Positions 22,544-34,300 of a stretch of 64,000 nucleotides of DNA are shown here, in pieces (position 1 is the stretch's first letter; the number at the start of each line of letters is the position of its first letter). Made by a program: the position numbers and the translations under genes. Source of the DNA: Stratiolaelaps scimitus (taxonomy: Eukaryota > Arthropoda > Arachnida > Mesostigmata > Laelapidae); contig JABWDB010000021.1 of assembly GCA_019614645.1 (NCBI GenBank), positions 3,968,001 through 4,032,000 of the forward strand, read 5' to 3'. The notes under the pieces are model-generated. The model was not told where the DNA came from. It saw only the letters and a program-made list of their open reading frames with translations, and made no database searches.

Positions 22544-23150
22544 ATTTCAATGATGATTTGACCCTTAACACTAAAAGCAACTACACTGCAAAACGATAAG
22601 AGCAAGCAGATACATGCAATTAAACAGTGATTGCTATGTGATTGCAACAGGCATTTCTAACTGATAAAATGATGACTTGTGTCCATTACAGAAGAAATTG
22701 CAAATATGAATTGTTTTCTCCTATCTCAAAGATGGCTAAATGTATGTAATGTATATTCACGCATAACGTAAGCATAAATATACTGGAATAACGTCCAATG
22801 CTTCTTCATCCAAACATCACTATATACATATTTGTTCTACCATTCAACTGCGCAGATTTGATTCGCACAATCGGCTCAGAAGCACATGCATTCACGTTAA
22901 TGACATCGTTGAAAAAACTACTCAATTATCGTAGAACTTGGAGCACGCAGTGCGCGTGTTTGAGATCCGCGACCTTGTGACATATAGAGAACTTAAACAT
23001 TATAAAACTGCAGTTTCGTTACTAAACCGACAAAACCATTAACATGACGCATCGGGATGACGCCGCGACTCTGCTTAGGGGGCTTTGTGAGTGCCCACGC
23101 ATAAGCGGCGCCGCATCTCGATGAAGAGAGGAGCTTCACGAACGGGAGAG
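22544..23150. promoter_or_regulatory. upstream region of P450 copy 2, with deletion
   Basis: Similar to the copy 1 upstream DNA, but about 215 bp corresponding to 15731-15946 are missing: the sequence runs from AGAAGCACATGCA straight into TTCACGTTAATGACATCG near 22880-22905. The proximal 300 bp remain highly similar. Confidence 0.6.
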
Positions 23151-23179
23151 GGCAATTGACATCAAAACATTGCTAAACT

Positions 23180-23413
23180 GTGAGCAAGGTCAACGCTGAC
23201 ACTGTTTTAGTGTTCTCTTTGTTGACTGATTGTGAGCGGATGTCGGTACAGTTTATCCAAATGTATCTTGTGCATTTGAGCGAATTTCTAGAAGATGCTA
23301 TACATCTAGTTGTCGTTGGAGATGTCGAACACACAAAAAATCTGTATCCCGATGTACAAAGATGTTTAAAAAGTATGCAACAAGATCCAAGTTTCCTAAG
23401 AGAACTTAGATAA
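23180..23413 (+). CDS. array-spacer ORF, 77 aa, unknown
   Basis: Open frame starting MSKVNADTVLVFSLLTDCER and ending in SMQQDPSFLRELR. Two other spacers hold damaged copies (16237, frameshifted; about 29048, internally deleted). No domain is recognised; the middle is hydrophobic and acidic and looks like folded-protein sequence rather than low complexity. It may be a captured exon of another gene spread with the array, or part of an unclassified transposable element. There is no sign of independent promoter or splicing. Low confidence that it is expressed. Confidence 0.25.
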   Translation: MSKVNADTVLVFSLLTDCERMSVQFIQMYLVHLSEFLEDAIHLVVVGDVEHTKNLYPDVQRCLKSMQQDPSFLRELR

Positions 23414-23870
23414 CATCAGTAATTATGCTATCTACCTGTCTCAATCCACTGACTAAACTCGTATGATACCCAAACTGCATCAGGAAGGTAAAATCAATTG
23501 TGCAATGCGCAAGGTGAGCGTGATACTGGCATCTTATATAGTTTCTACTTCATTCCAGTGCTACACCACAACGCAAATGTCTACTACTGGGCAACAGGCA
23601 TGGTTGTTGACGATTAAGGACTTCACGGGTCGCTACAATATGACAGTAATACTGGAGTATTGACACCGGAGTCTCTCTCTATGTATATATATATATATAT
23701 TTATTAATCAAGAACGTCCTTTGGATGTGACCGTCACCCGCCAGAGGGAAGCATGTTGTGGAAAAGCGATTGGTGATCATGAAAGCATAACAGAGTCTCG
23801 GCAGGGAAAGGTCGACTCCGATATCTTGATCGTTCGGTCTTCCTTCTTTTCTCTACGGTGATGTCACTAG
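23400..23870. repeat. P450-array spacer repeat, copy between P450 2 and 3
   Basis: Near-identical to 16450-16930, including the 66-codon frame (23463-23663) and the TA microsatellite at about 23685-23702. It fixes the unit length at about 7 kb: stop codon to stop codon is 7056 bp between copies 1 and 2, and 6939 bp between copies 2 and 3. Confidence 0.85.
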
Positions 23871-24340
23871 AACTGACAATCAATTTCCATGGCAAGGCAT
23901 CTCCAAACACCGACGATCTTAGAACTATCGAGCAAAGCTAAGCGAAGAAGAATCAAGCACATTTTTAGCCTTAATTGTTGATACTATTATATTTTGAAAA
24001 AACACACGTATATTGGGTCAGTGTTATGTTAGATGTTTTCAATGTATTTCATAAAACATAAAAAATGTTTAAAAAAATAAAAGTGTTATGTTTATGGAGC
24101 ACGATTTTGCATAAGCGTGTGCATTCTGTACTACAATACAAATAGGTGCAATTGGGTACAATAATAATATTGTGCATCATTGTGGATGTATTTAGAGCTA
24201 AGATGTCCAGTGCCGATTACTATTTAAATAAATACATACGCTATGGAAATACAGTAACGATTGATTTATTGTACGTTAAATAACAGCCTTACAAAATAAT
24301 TAGTGCTTGCACATGATTTTGACCGTATAGTCCATTAAAT

Positions 24341-27300
24341 TTAGATTGTAGTTATGGGCGTTGATTTAGCCATCAACGAAAAGCGTATATCTTGTTGCCG
24401 TCGGATCATCAATAGAATATCCGAATCGCAGTAGCTAAGATCAGCTGTTCCAGGGCCTTTGGCCAAGCGCAGCCTTAGCCTCTGGAGTGTGCGGGCCAGG
24501 ATGTAGAAGAGGTCCCCTTGGGCCATTTTCTCCCCAGGACAAGACCTAATAGGACACAGCAGAACGTCATACATCCACCCCACGATTCAGTCGTACTGTA
24601 TAACAATGACCATAACTACGCTACATCAAACATCCATAACAGTTCATATTACACGTCTCAAAATTGGGCCATCTAATAAGAACTTGGTATTGAGTAGATA
24701 ATACTACATGACAATGTAAGTGGCACTGATGGGTGAAATAGCAATTTTGCGGTTGTTAACCACCAAATGTAGAATTAGAATATCGAACTGAATAGTTCTG
24801 ACAGTAAATTGTTGTTAAAGTTATGTTGCAAACGTTTCCACTTTGTAAATCTTTCAAGGCGTGAGTTTAAATAATTTCTATGGAAAATATCGTACAGCAT
24901 CTAGAAACATCACCCAGATAGATCGGATAACTTCTCTCTAGTTTGTCTACAAAACGACTTACATATCATTAATCGACAAAAAACTACTAAGTAATTTCAT
25001 GAGCAATGACGGATAATAAGAGACTGAATTATTCTCAATAGGCTCGACGTACCGAGATCCGATCCCAAATGAGGTGGCCCCCTGCTGAATCTGCTCTCTG
25101 GTAGCGGTCAGAAACCTCTCGGCCTTGAACTCACTAGCATCCGGCCCCCAAATGGATGGATCTCTGTTGACAGCGAACACATTTGTAAAGACGGCCGTGT
25201 CCTTGGGAATGAAACGACCATCTGAAAATATACGATAAATTTAAGCCGTTCTTAGATTATGATGTTTGAAGAACGAGATTAACATTAAGCTTACTGGTTT
25301 ACAGATAGGACTTATTAACACTGACCGCGGCCCAAATTAGCAATCGGTTCGTGGTTTTAGTCGGTGCGAGTCCGACACTACCTAGGCGAACACCTCAGAT
25401 GTGAGGCCAGCTATCCATAACGGATTTTGCCCCCAACCTCATTAAAAAAAAAACACTGGTTGCGCAATTTTAGTGCAAACACAAATACGGATCAGAACTC
25501 CAAAATATCTAATTTCATCGGTTTACAAAGACAAAAGACTCACGTAGCTACTGCCGCGACAGCCTAATCTGACGAACTTTTTCCTCAAATGACGAAAATT
25601 TAATCGAAATATATAGTATTTATCTCATGGCACATGTGCCGCCTTGATTATTGAACGGTACTCACTGACGGTGACATCGACAAGAGCTCTCCTCGGTAGA
25701 GCAAACGGCGCAGGTGGATAGAGTCGAATCACCTCCTGGAGGAAGGAATCCAATCGAGGCATACGCTCTCGATCTTCTAATCGGCATACCTTGTCATCTC
25801 CCAAAGCCTGATGTACCTCCGAACGAAGATCTTCCTATAAAAATACACATGGCATATAAAATCGATGAGGCCCTGCCTAAAGATGCAATTATCAATTGTT
25901 GGCGCTAGAATCAGGCTTAAGTGTAACTTGTTGATTGAGCGCGCTGGAAACTCACGAGACCGAGCACAGTGTTCTACGAAAGTAAAAATCATGCACGGGA
26001 CACGTATTATTGTTGGAAACCAACCTGCAGCTCGGGATCGTTGGCGAGATGCAGTAGCGAGAAGCCGAGGATTGCTCGACTGGTATCGGTGCCCGCAACG
26101 AAAATATCCATAACGGCCTGTCTTAGATTTCCATCGGTTAAATAGGCTGCAGCACCTCGATCGTCAGCGAGGAACTGCTCACGAGCATTTAGCAGAGCGT
26201 CTGTGAAGTGTCGGCCACTCGTACCTAAAACGGATATAGGAATCGCCAAATGTAATACAATACAATTGGTTAGTATTGGTCAGATACCCCTGATCAGGCA
26301 TCCTGGCGTTCGAATTTGTCTGGACCTTTCGCTGATCTGACCCCCCCCTCCGGTCATTCCAATCATTTATTGTATCGTCCCGTTAGTTCATGAATGCTAA
26401 ATATGAGTTTTTATTGTATGCATCTTCGGTTTACCCGTATAAACCAGTCTCGTCATAAAAAAGCGTTCCTTTCCAACACGTTTTGGAAGCGCTAGGTATC
26501 AAGAATTAGCAACGATCAAATGTATGGCCATGACAGGTATCCGCGACTTAAAAGTGACCACATAAAAGTCTTCCGCCCTATATCGACACAGCTCATCCTC
26601 TCTGACATGTTCAGAGTTCCGAGTCAATTCAAACCTGGCACATGTGAATCGACAGCGGCAGCGAAGCGTTTATCGAGGAGGTGCAGCATATCGAGCATAG
26701 TTCTCTTGAGTTTCTTCTCTTTCGAGAAGAGCACGAGTCCGAGGAGGGGATGAAGATCTGAAGGTAGGCCGTTTGTGCCCTCTTTCTCGATGACCAACCG
26801 ATTCTTACACATCGTTTCGTAGTCAGCATCCCCACGCTGGAAACTGAATAAAAAAGCGGAACCGCATAATTTCATTAGATGGTCGCTGAACTATGACAGG
26901 AAGAAGTTGGCCTCACATCGAGTGGTGTGCTGGTATCATACATAAGAAGGGTTATGGAACCGTATCGTTTGAGCTGTGTAGCCATTTTGAGGCAAAATTG
27001 CTAGCAGATCTGCACTAAAGATCACTCACCTATCGCCAAAGGTGGACACAGCCAGAACGTTGGTTACAATACTCTCAGCGTAGCTGACAAATGGCCAAGA
27101 GACCTCTTCCACATCGGACGTCTCGGGACCATTTCCTTTGGATACGCCACTCGAATTCTCATCATCGTTTGTTTTGTTGAATGGCATTCTTGAGATTTCA
27201 AGGTCAACCTGTTCTGCTACAACATCAGACATAATTTCAGTTTTCGCGTATTTGCGAATTGCTACATGGGTAACCTGTAAACAGAAGAGTATGTTAAGTT

Positions 27301-28374
27301 AAAGGACTTGATAAAACATGAAGAAACGAAGTTGTCTGTGCATATAACATATTTCGACAGCTTATTTCCAGTCTATTCTTGTCTATAATTGTAAGAACAC
27401 AAATCTTTGTCACTGTGAAACCTATAAGTAGTGTAAACATCTAGAAGCCTGTCATTATATCGATAAAATAGCAACCCAACAGCTAATAGAGGAATTGGAC
27501 AGTTATGAGTTCGATACCTTTCGCAGAACATCCCACGCCGGATTGAAGTCGCTGAAAACGACGTCTTCAAAACCTCGCTTTTGCAAATCGCCTAAATTTG
27601 TCTTCATTCGTCCGCCCAGGTGATTTCTGTGATGACAGTTCAACGTTATGGAAGGCTGATTATTGGCACTCATCGTAGGCCACGTAATATGGCTTTAAAT
27701 TAAGCTAGTTACCCAAATTTGCAACTATATGCATATTGTCAAAAACTTGACACAAGAGGATTTCATTACAAAATAATAAATAAACAGAGTGCTGTGCACC
27801 AACCTGTGAGGTCCTGCGATATCTCGAAACGACTCTTTTGTATTAGCAATGACGACGGGACGTGAGCCTAACCACAGTGTGAATGGATCGCCATAAATGC
27901 TGCCCCAAGCAATCACTTTCTCAAACAACGGATTTGGCCCACGGAGACCTGTCACGAATAATTCACAAAAAGGGCAATGTAACATCTCAATTAGAATCAA
28001 TCAAAACCGCATATAGACCTTTGTGAAGCTGCCGCTCCAATAACCCACAATAAGAGTTACTCGTAACTAACTGCAAAATTAGACTCAGAAGCTAAACAAC
28101 AAGCAACGACACGACAGTTACATTTTTGAAACGGGTCCTAATTGTTTGGGTATTCCCAATAAAGTAAAGACGAAGTTCGATCGGTAGTGAAATGAACACA
28201 CTACGTACTGAGGATGTTGCCGATGACGGGCAATGGTGTCGGACCCTGAGGGTAGAACTTTAGGCGACGGTAGAAGTCCACGATGTAGATCGTCACTATA
28301 CCAGCGGCCAGGCCGGCAATGGCCTTCGGCTCAGTGATCAACCACCAGACAACAGAGGAAGTGTCCGACAACAT
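24341..28374 (-). CDS. cytochrome P450, array copy 3 (probable CYP2-clan)
   Basis: Third intact paralogue, 552 aa, and the most compact. Exons: 28374-28209, 27948-27804, 27626-27518, 27274-27030, 26885-26635, 26224-26025, 25834-25666, 25221-25053 and 24545-24341. Exon lengths and phases match the other two, and AGTDTS, EVIR, AERF and FGIGSRSCPG are all retained. It has the most divergent helix G segment (KRTMLDMLHLLDKRF against KRTIREIVQLVDKRF in copy 2). D-A-S replaces D-A-C just before EFKAERF, and helix I reads FVAGTDTS. Intron 5 is only 410 bp and lacks the LINE body. Intron 7 has gained a short tRNA-like SINE. The poly(A) signal is at 24270-24265. It is the promoter-proximal gene of the three if they share an upstream enhancer, but nothing shows that they do. 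Confidence 0.93.
25323..25451 (+). mobile_element. tRNA-derived SINE-like insertion with A tail
   Basis: About 129 bp present only in intron 7 of copy 3; the equivalent site in copy 1 (near 11310) is uninterrupted. It is flanked by direct repeats AACACT (25317-25322 and 25452-25457), ends in a run of A, and carries Pol III-like promoter boxes. The A-like box is TAGCAATCGG (25338-25347). The B-like box is GGTGCGAGTCC (25363-25373), inside a perfect tRNA T-arm fold (GTCGG, 7-nt loop, CCGAC). These are the hallmarks of a retroposed tRNA-derived SINE. I do not recognise the family. Confidence 0.75.
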
Positions 28375-29220
28375 ATTTCAATGATGATTTGACCCTTAAC
28401 ATTAAAAGCAACTACACTGCAAAACGATAAGAGCAAGCAGATACATGCAATTAAACAGTGATTGCTATGTGATTGCAACAGATATTTCTAACTGATAAAA
28501 TGATGACTTATGTCCATTACAGAAGATATTGTAAATACCAATTATTTTCTTTTATCTCAATGATGGCTAAATTTATGTAATGTACATTTATGCATAACTT
28601 AAACATAAATATACTTGACTAACGTTCAATGCTTCTTCACTCAAAAATCACTAATATACGAATTTGTTCTAACAGTCCTCCTTCCCGATGACATCATCTT
28701 CATCAGCTCGATGAATTCGGTCTTAAGTGCCACTGCCACTAGACTGTGAACACAGCTGATTCTGCACTCGTTCTCCATATTGCTCACTTGCAATCTTCGG
28801 TGAGAGAGGGGGCCCAGAGATTTCTATACAGATACTTACACGATATTTCTGATGTTCCTGGATTCACGTTTATCATATCGCTGGAAAAACTACTCAGTTA
28901 TCGTAGGAGTTGAAGCACTCACCCAGATAACACCGTGCCTCTGTTTAGGGGGTTTCGTGAGTGCTCACGCAGAAGTGACGCCGCTTGAAGGGGAGAGGAA
29001 CCTTCACGAACAGGAAAGGGCAGTTGTCATCAAAACATCAACACACTATGAGCAAGGTCAACGCTGACGCTGTTCTAGAGGTCTCCTTGTTGATCGATCG
29101 TCGCTGCAGATGTCGAAGGCACAAAAAATCTGTATCCTGGTATAAAGGTGTAAACAGTAATGCAACCGCTTGGGAGGCTAAGTGAAGTTCGAAGTTTCCT
29201 AAGAAAACTTGGATAACATT
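28375..29220. promoter_or_regulatory. upstream region of P450 copy 3 and right end of array repeat
   Basis: The proximal 250 bp match copies 1 and 2. Further out, the segment near 28670-28860 matches copy 1 (15745-15950) but lacks about 65 bp before it. From 28915 to 29170 a degenerate version of the spacer (CTGTTTAGGGGGTTTCGTGAG, and a deleted MSKVNAD frame) marks the right-hand edge of array-type sequence. Confidence 0.6.
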
Positions 29221-29507
29221 TGATTGCATATACCAAAACCAAATTTTACTCTCAAATAGCTGTCGTCCATTCTTACCCTATACGAACACATTTATATAAA
29301 TAAATCTTTTATAGAAGGGCAATAGAATATAAAAATGCATCAAACATTTTCAAGGCTTTTGAATTACCTACGATAGGCACGGCCGATCCCAAAGGCAAAA
29401 ATTGATCTTGCGTATTCATTAAAATAATTGTCTTCATAATTTTATAACCTGTCTATCTACTGTCCTGCCTGTTTAAAATCTAGTTTCTATATTTCAAAAG
29501 TATTACC

Positions 29508-29542
<35 letters not shown>

Positions 29543-29547
<5 letters not shown>

Positions 29548-29634
29548 TTATATCTATGGGAGGGTCCCCCGTCGCCTTATATATATATATAATATATACG
29601 GGCGACAGGGGACCCTCTCATAGATATAAATACA
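29543..29634. repeat. inverted repeat, 34-bp arms, AT-rich loop
   Basis: Arms 29543-29576 and 29601-29634 pair at 32 of 34 positions around a 24-nt TA-rich loop. The GC-rich inner part reads AGGGTCCCC. It directly follows a TA microsatellite. It could be a foldback or MITE-like element, or a cruciform-prone inverted duplication. Confidence 0.9.
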
Positions 29635-29796
29635 TTCTATATATTTATATCCATGCCCACGAGGTGCTCGGTAGAAGTCTCCTGTAGATTTAATAAAAAA
29701 CATCTAATATCACAGATACAGTATACTAGACAGCTTACATACAGACAAAAATTCAAAGACCCAGAATCAAAGCAGTAACATTCACGTCATTTGCCA

Positions 29797-31080
29797 AATA
29801 CAGTTGAGAGAATCATATCCCAACCCCTGTATCTCATTTACTGCAGGTCCTACGAGGACGGCTTCGTATTTTAAAACACCTGTGGTAACCACTAATACTG
29901 TCCACAAGAAGGGACTTAAATCAGATATTGATAACTATAGACTAGTGGACCAGTCCTCTATAGCTTGTATTGTATTTTCGAAATTGCTTGTAGATCATGT
30001 GTTTAGTTTTTTATCAGCTCAGGGGTTACTTGATGAGGCACAGCATGGTTTTACAAAAGGAAAATCCACCGCCACCCAGCTGGTCGATATGGTTCAAGAC
30101 TGGACCATTCACATAAACAACAAACAAATGTTTGAGTACATATATTTCTCAGGCGTTTGATAGGGTAAATAATTCCTCACTTTTAGTAAAAATCAAGAAA
30201 CTGGGAATTGACTCACGGTCCTTTCGTTGAATAACTGACTACCTAGGTAACCGCTCATTTTGCGTACTTCTAAGATAATATTAGTAGTTGTGGTGCTTGC
30301 CCCTCTGGGGTGCTTCAAGGTAGCTGCTTTGGACAAATATTATTTTGTAAAAAAGCTGTGATCAGCAAGTCATTCTGTCTGCGACGTTAGTTTATAACAT
30401 ACTTTTTCGCTGTTTTAGTGTGAAAAAGCCGGAAGTTTATACGCAGCTCTATAAGAGCTTAGTTATGCTCAAATTTACATACTGCTGTGAATTCTTTAAT
30501 TCTACCATATCTTAAACACTTAAACATTTAGACGCTATGAAGCGAGTACAATCGAAGTTCTTGACACGTGTCTCGCGTGTGGCATCGATCGCTCGACTCT
30601 TAGCTTACCTCCTATTATGGGCTTGCCCAAAAAGGCAGATATGCGATTTCACAAAAGTCTACTATTCTCAAACGCGTATTAGAAATATTTGAATGTCAGA
30701 AAAAATTATCTGCGCAATGGACAAACTCTGATCAGTACAAATTTCCAGAACCGAAAGAATCAACAATGTTTTCCTTTCGAGCCACACGAATGCTTAGAGA
30801 TACGAATGCTTATACCAGGCGCTAACGCATTTTTGTAAATGTATACCTTCCCTCTGTTAATAAAGGTATTCTAGAAATCGAAAAATTTAAACTGAAATTC
30901 AACCTATAGAGCCGACAACGAAATAGTAAACACTCTCGTAGTAAAAAACGCGCGTTAACTCTGTTTTATTACGCACGTTGTTTCTTCAGATGTATACAGA
31001 TATCCCTCAGATGTATACAGTTTTACACTACAGGATTAATTATCACCATTACAAGACAAATTGAACACAGACAACGAATC
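29797..31080 (+). mobile_element. CR1/jockey-like LINE reverse-transcriptase fragment
   Basis: A frame at 29804-30160 shows RT blocks: VHKKGLKSDIDNYRLV (usually xPIxKKGxxxxxxNYRPI), VFSKLLVDHV, then QHGFTKGKSTATQLVD. After a frameshift, QAFDRVNNSSLLVKIKKLGI and ITDYLGNRSF follow near 30145-30260. Beyond that is a LINE thumb-like region (LKFTYCCEFFNSTIS, ...KRVQSKFLTRVSR) near 30465-30590. Many stops break it, so it is dead. It is a different clade from the R1-like copies. It separates two blocks that are almost contiguous in the left Tudor relic (8920 and 9000), so it inserted after that duplication. Confidence 0.8.
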
Positions 31081-31321
31081 GCACATATCTTCCGAGGCAG
31101 AATGTCACTGACACGGTGATGTGTCTCAGGGATGCTCTCCCTTCACTTAGGGCGAAGTCGCTCCCTGAAGACACCTGCAGGCTCTGTGCCCTCGTAGATC
31201 GAACTACCGTTCCTAAAACCATCTGAGAAAGCTGAAAAAAATCACCGGTGGGTATGCATATGGCCTCCGTTAGTGTAGCCGGCGCCCGTCCTTCTCAAAA
31301 ATAAGAGAAAAGAGCACAGGT

Positions 31322-34300
31322 TTAAGCTTGATGACCGGATGTCGTAGCAGGAGATGGCCTCGAATTCATCGCGCCCGTTCTCTTGACCATAGACCCATAG
31401 ATGATAGATGAATCAATTCCACTTTCTTGAATCATAACCTGCTCCCCTACAACGAACGGTGTGAAAGGAGGCTCATCTAGGTGGAGCTTGCACCGACCAG
31501 GACGTAAGACCCTGAGTTCAGGTGGGCATTCATACATTTCAGACACTGTCACGTACAAATCGCCTGGAAAACGCTTAGATCCTGACGACGAAATTTTATG
31601 ATGAAATAAAAGCCTTCCAATTAATGATTTCGATGGCCACCATTGAAAAATTTGAATAGGTACCACATTGAGGTAGTTCATGTTGAAGTGACTACTCAAC
31701 TAGGTGTTACCAAGTTACTAATCTTGCAAATGAGAAGCATAGTTGGGTAAACCCTGATAACTACTCACCACCATCAAGGTTGAGCAGGGTAACGCTGACG
31801 TGTTGTGAAGAAAAGCGGGTGATCGTCTCGGGTATTCCTCTAATGAGTTTTGATCCTACCTCGGGCCCTACTGCGAGCACCACAGTAGTTATGCCTATCT
31901 CTCGTGGGTCCACTGGCGTAAGCTTACTTATATCGACGCCGTTTAGAGCTTCAGAGACCATCGATTGTGCCCGCACATCCAAGACAACTGCCGAGCTGCG
32001 TGAGAATATGGAGACCACCTAAATCAAACAAGCGTAAAAACAGTGTATGTGAACTGTGAGAAAATCGTAGACTGTTCGAAATACGACCACCCATAAAATA
32101 GTGTAAAATCCTGAACTCCACAACTATGATGTAAATATAACGCAATCTACCTTTAATACGTGAATTCCGTTGCTGTCCGCATCCCGCCAAACAGCACACG
32201 AGTCCAAGGGATATGCCGTCCTTGTTTTATCAATTAAAACATTGGCACGTAACACATTTTCCTTGCTTGGCACGATTGCTAATGAGGACGACATCGCGGC
32301 TAATCTGTCAGTTGTTCGTGTGAATAGTTCGCCTAACGAGGGTCTCAGTGCCCTTTCATTTGGCTTTATCATACGCTTGTCATTTAGTAACATTTGCAAA
32401 CCACCTGGAAAGAGCACACCATTATTAACGAGTTAATTCGCACAGTTTGGGAATCTGCGACGTCATCATGCCCCGTTGACACCAATATGAACAACTATGG
32501 GCAGCAGTTCCGTGTTATTATAGTGATTTCAGTCGTCGGCAAACCACTTGTAAGGGATAAAGGCGCGTCCTTTATAGGACCCCGGATACACAGGGGGTGT
32601 AACCGCAGAGACAGGGTCATGATGGCATTACCTCATTTATTTACGAATATGAACATAGTTATTGTGAGTATGGTTCATTACTTCATTGTCAGCGTGAATT
32701 AATTTAAAATTTTGTTATATGCCTTATCAACATTGGCCTTTATAAAGGACTATTACCTCGGCCACGGTTGCATGCAAGAACAGCCGAGGCCGTTCGTGAT
32801 GACGGATTCAACTTAATCGAGTCCAAGGTCACCGAATCGGGAACCTCTGCAGCTGGCTCACAGTGAAGTGTCACATTTAGCTGAAATGGAGCAAACCATC
32901 CCAAAGACCGTTAGAGAGCATATTTACTATCGAAATATGCCTTCGGTAAGCTATTTTCATAACCTCATCGTCATGGATCGAAATGTCCATGACAACGAGT
33001 TGACTTCCTTGGGTAACTGAGTTATCACCAATAGACCCATCTTACCCCAAATCGAGGTAAGCGATCGGCCAGTTCAACGGGAAGCACGCGCAGATTCTTC
33101 GCTGGCATGGCAGTGGAGAAACCGAGATCGATGAGCCATACTTGCGCGCGCGGAGTGTCTTGTATACCGTTCTTCCTCGTAGATGGCCAGAGAGAGAGAA
33201 CTTCTCCACGCTGCCAGCCGTTACCCCAAGGAAGTGCCACTAATCGTTCGTGCTCCGAGTGTTGGCCCTGCTCTGACTGGAAGAACCATGGGAAGGGTGC
33301 TAGCAAGCCATCGCGAGCCAACTGAGAAAGCTCACTCTGTAATCGAGCCAGTTCTTCCAGAGGAAAGCGAGATATGCGCACATTGATCTGGTCGCCCCGA
33401 ACCATAATTACCTCAACCTCTTCCTGCTTCCGAAGGACTCTCGATGACGAACTGAGCACTGCAAACGAAAGTGAACACAGTTTGTAAACCATAGTAGATG
33501 ATGTCCAAGCGATATTTGTGTGCGTGTGTTTGTCGACGACATAGCTCTGCAAATGTGCGAATATGTTACCACGTACGGTTTGGGCGCCAGAGACAGGTTA
33601 CACCAAGCAGAATATGGGAAAACATCTGCTCGAAACTCAGCCCATTATTTGCACAGATAAGGTGGGCGCTACGCAACTGAATTTCCTGCGATTCGTGTGG
33701 CTCGTATATCGCCTCCTCTCGCCAGCAAGTCGTATTAAGTGATCGCCACATTTCGTGATCTCGAAGGCACTCGGGGTTGGCGAGTTGAAAACAAGATGGA
33801 TGGAAGCCCTGCAGTAGGCAGGGAGTAGCGCCTGGAGCCAAGCGGAGCGGTTTCTCCAGCACGCATGCTGAGTATAAATTTGCCCAAGGCACCTGAAACG
33901 AGAATTTGCCTTGTGGTAAAAGTCGCACGTAATTTACCACAGCTTCAATGAACATGTGTGAATCTCAGCCTGGCCCGTAATCTGTTACGCCATCGACATA
34001 GCAAAATGCGCCCAACTACTTACCACGCTGTCGAATTCTGAGTAAAACACTACCTTTCTCGCTACTTACATTTACGAGAAAGTCTCCAACGTCGACTAAT
34101 GTTACTGAAGCGGCACAGCGAATATAATTGATCTTTTCCACTCGAGCCCGATACCTGGAACGAGCCTAAAACAATTTTACATCGCGGCTTGGTCCGCTGC
34201 CTTTCATAGCTCCGTCTCATTACATAGAATCGCATAAAATCATCGAAAAAAAAAACTCTCTGCTGGCAGCCACCTTCATTACATTTTTTTCATTAACGAA

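Noticed and set aside
25323..25451. functional tRNA gene
   Set aside because: It has a tRNA-like T arm and Pol III boxes but no full cloverleaf or acceptor stem. The A tail and direct repeats indicate a SINE.
32170..32436. plus-strand frames opposite the Tudor exons
   Set aside because: They are antisense shadows. The minus strand has consistent splice phases and the Tudor motifs.
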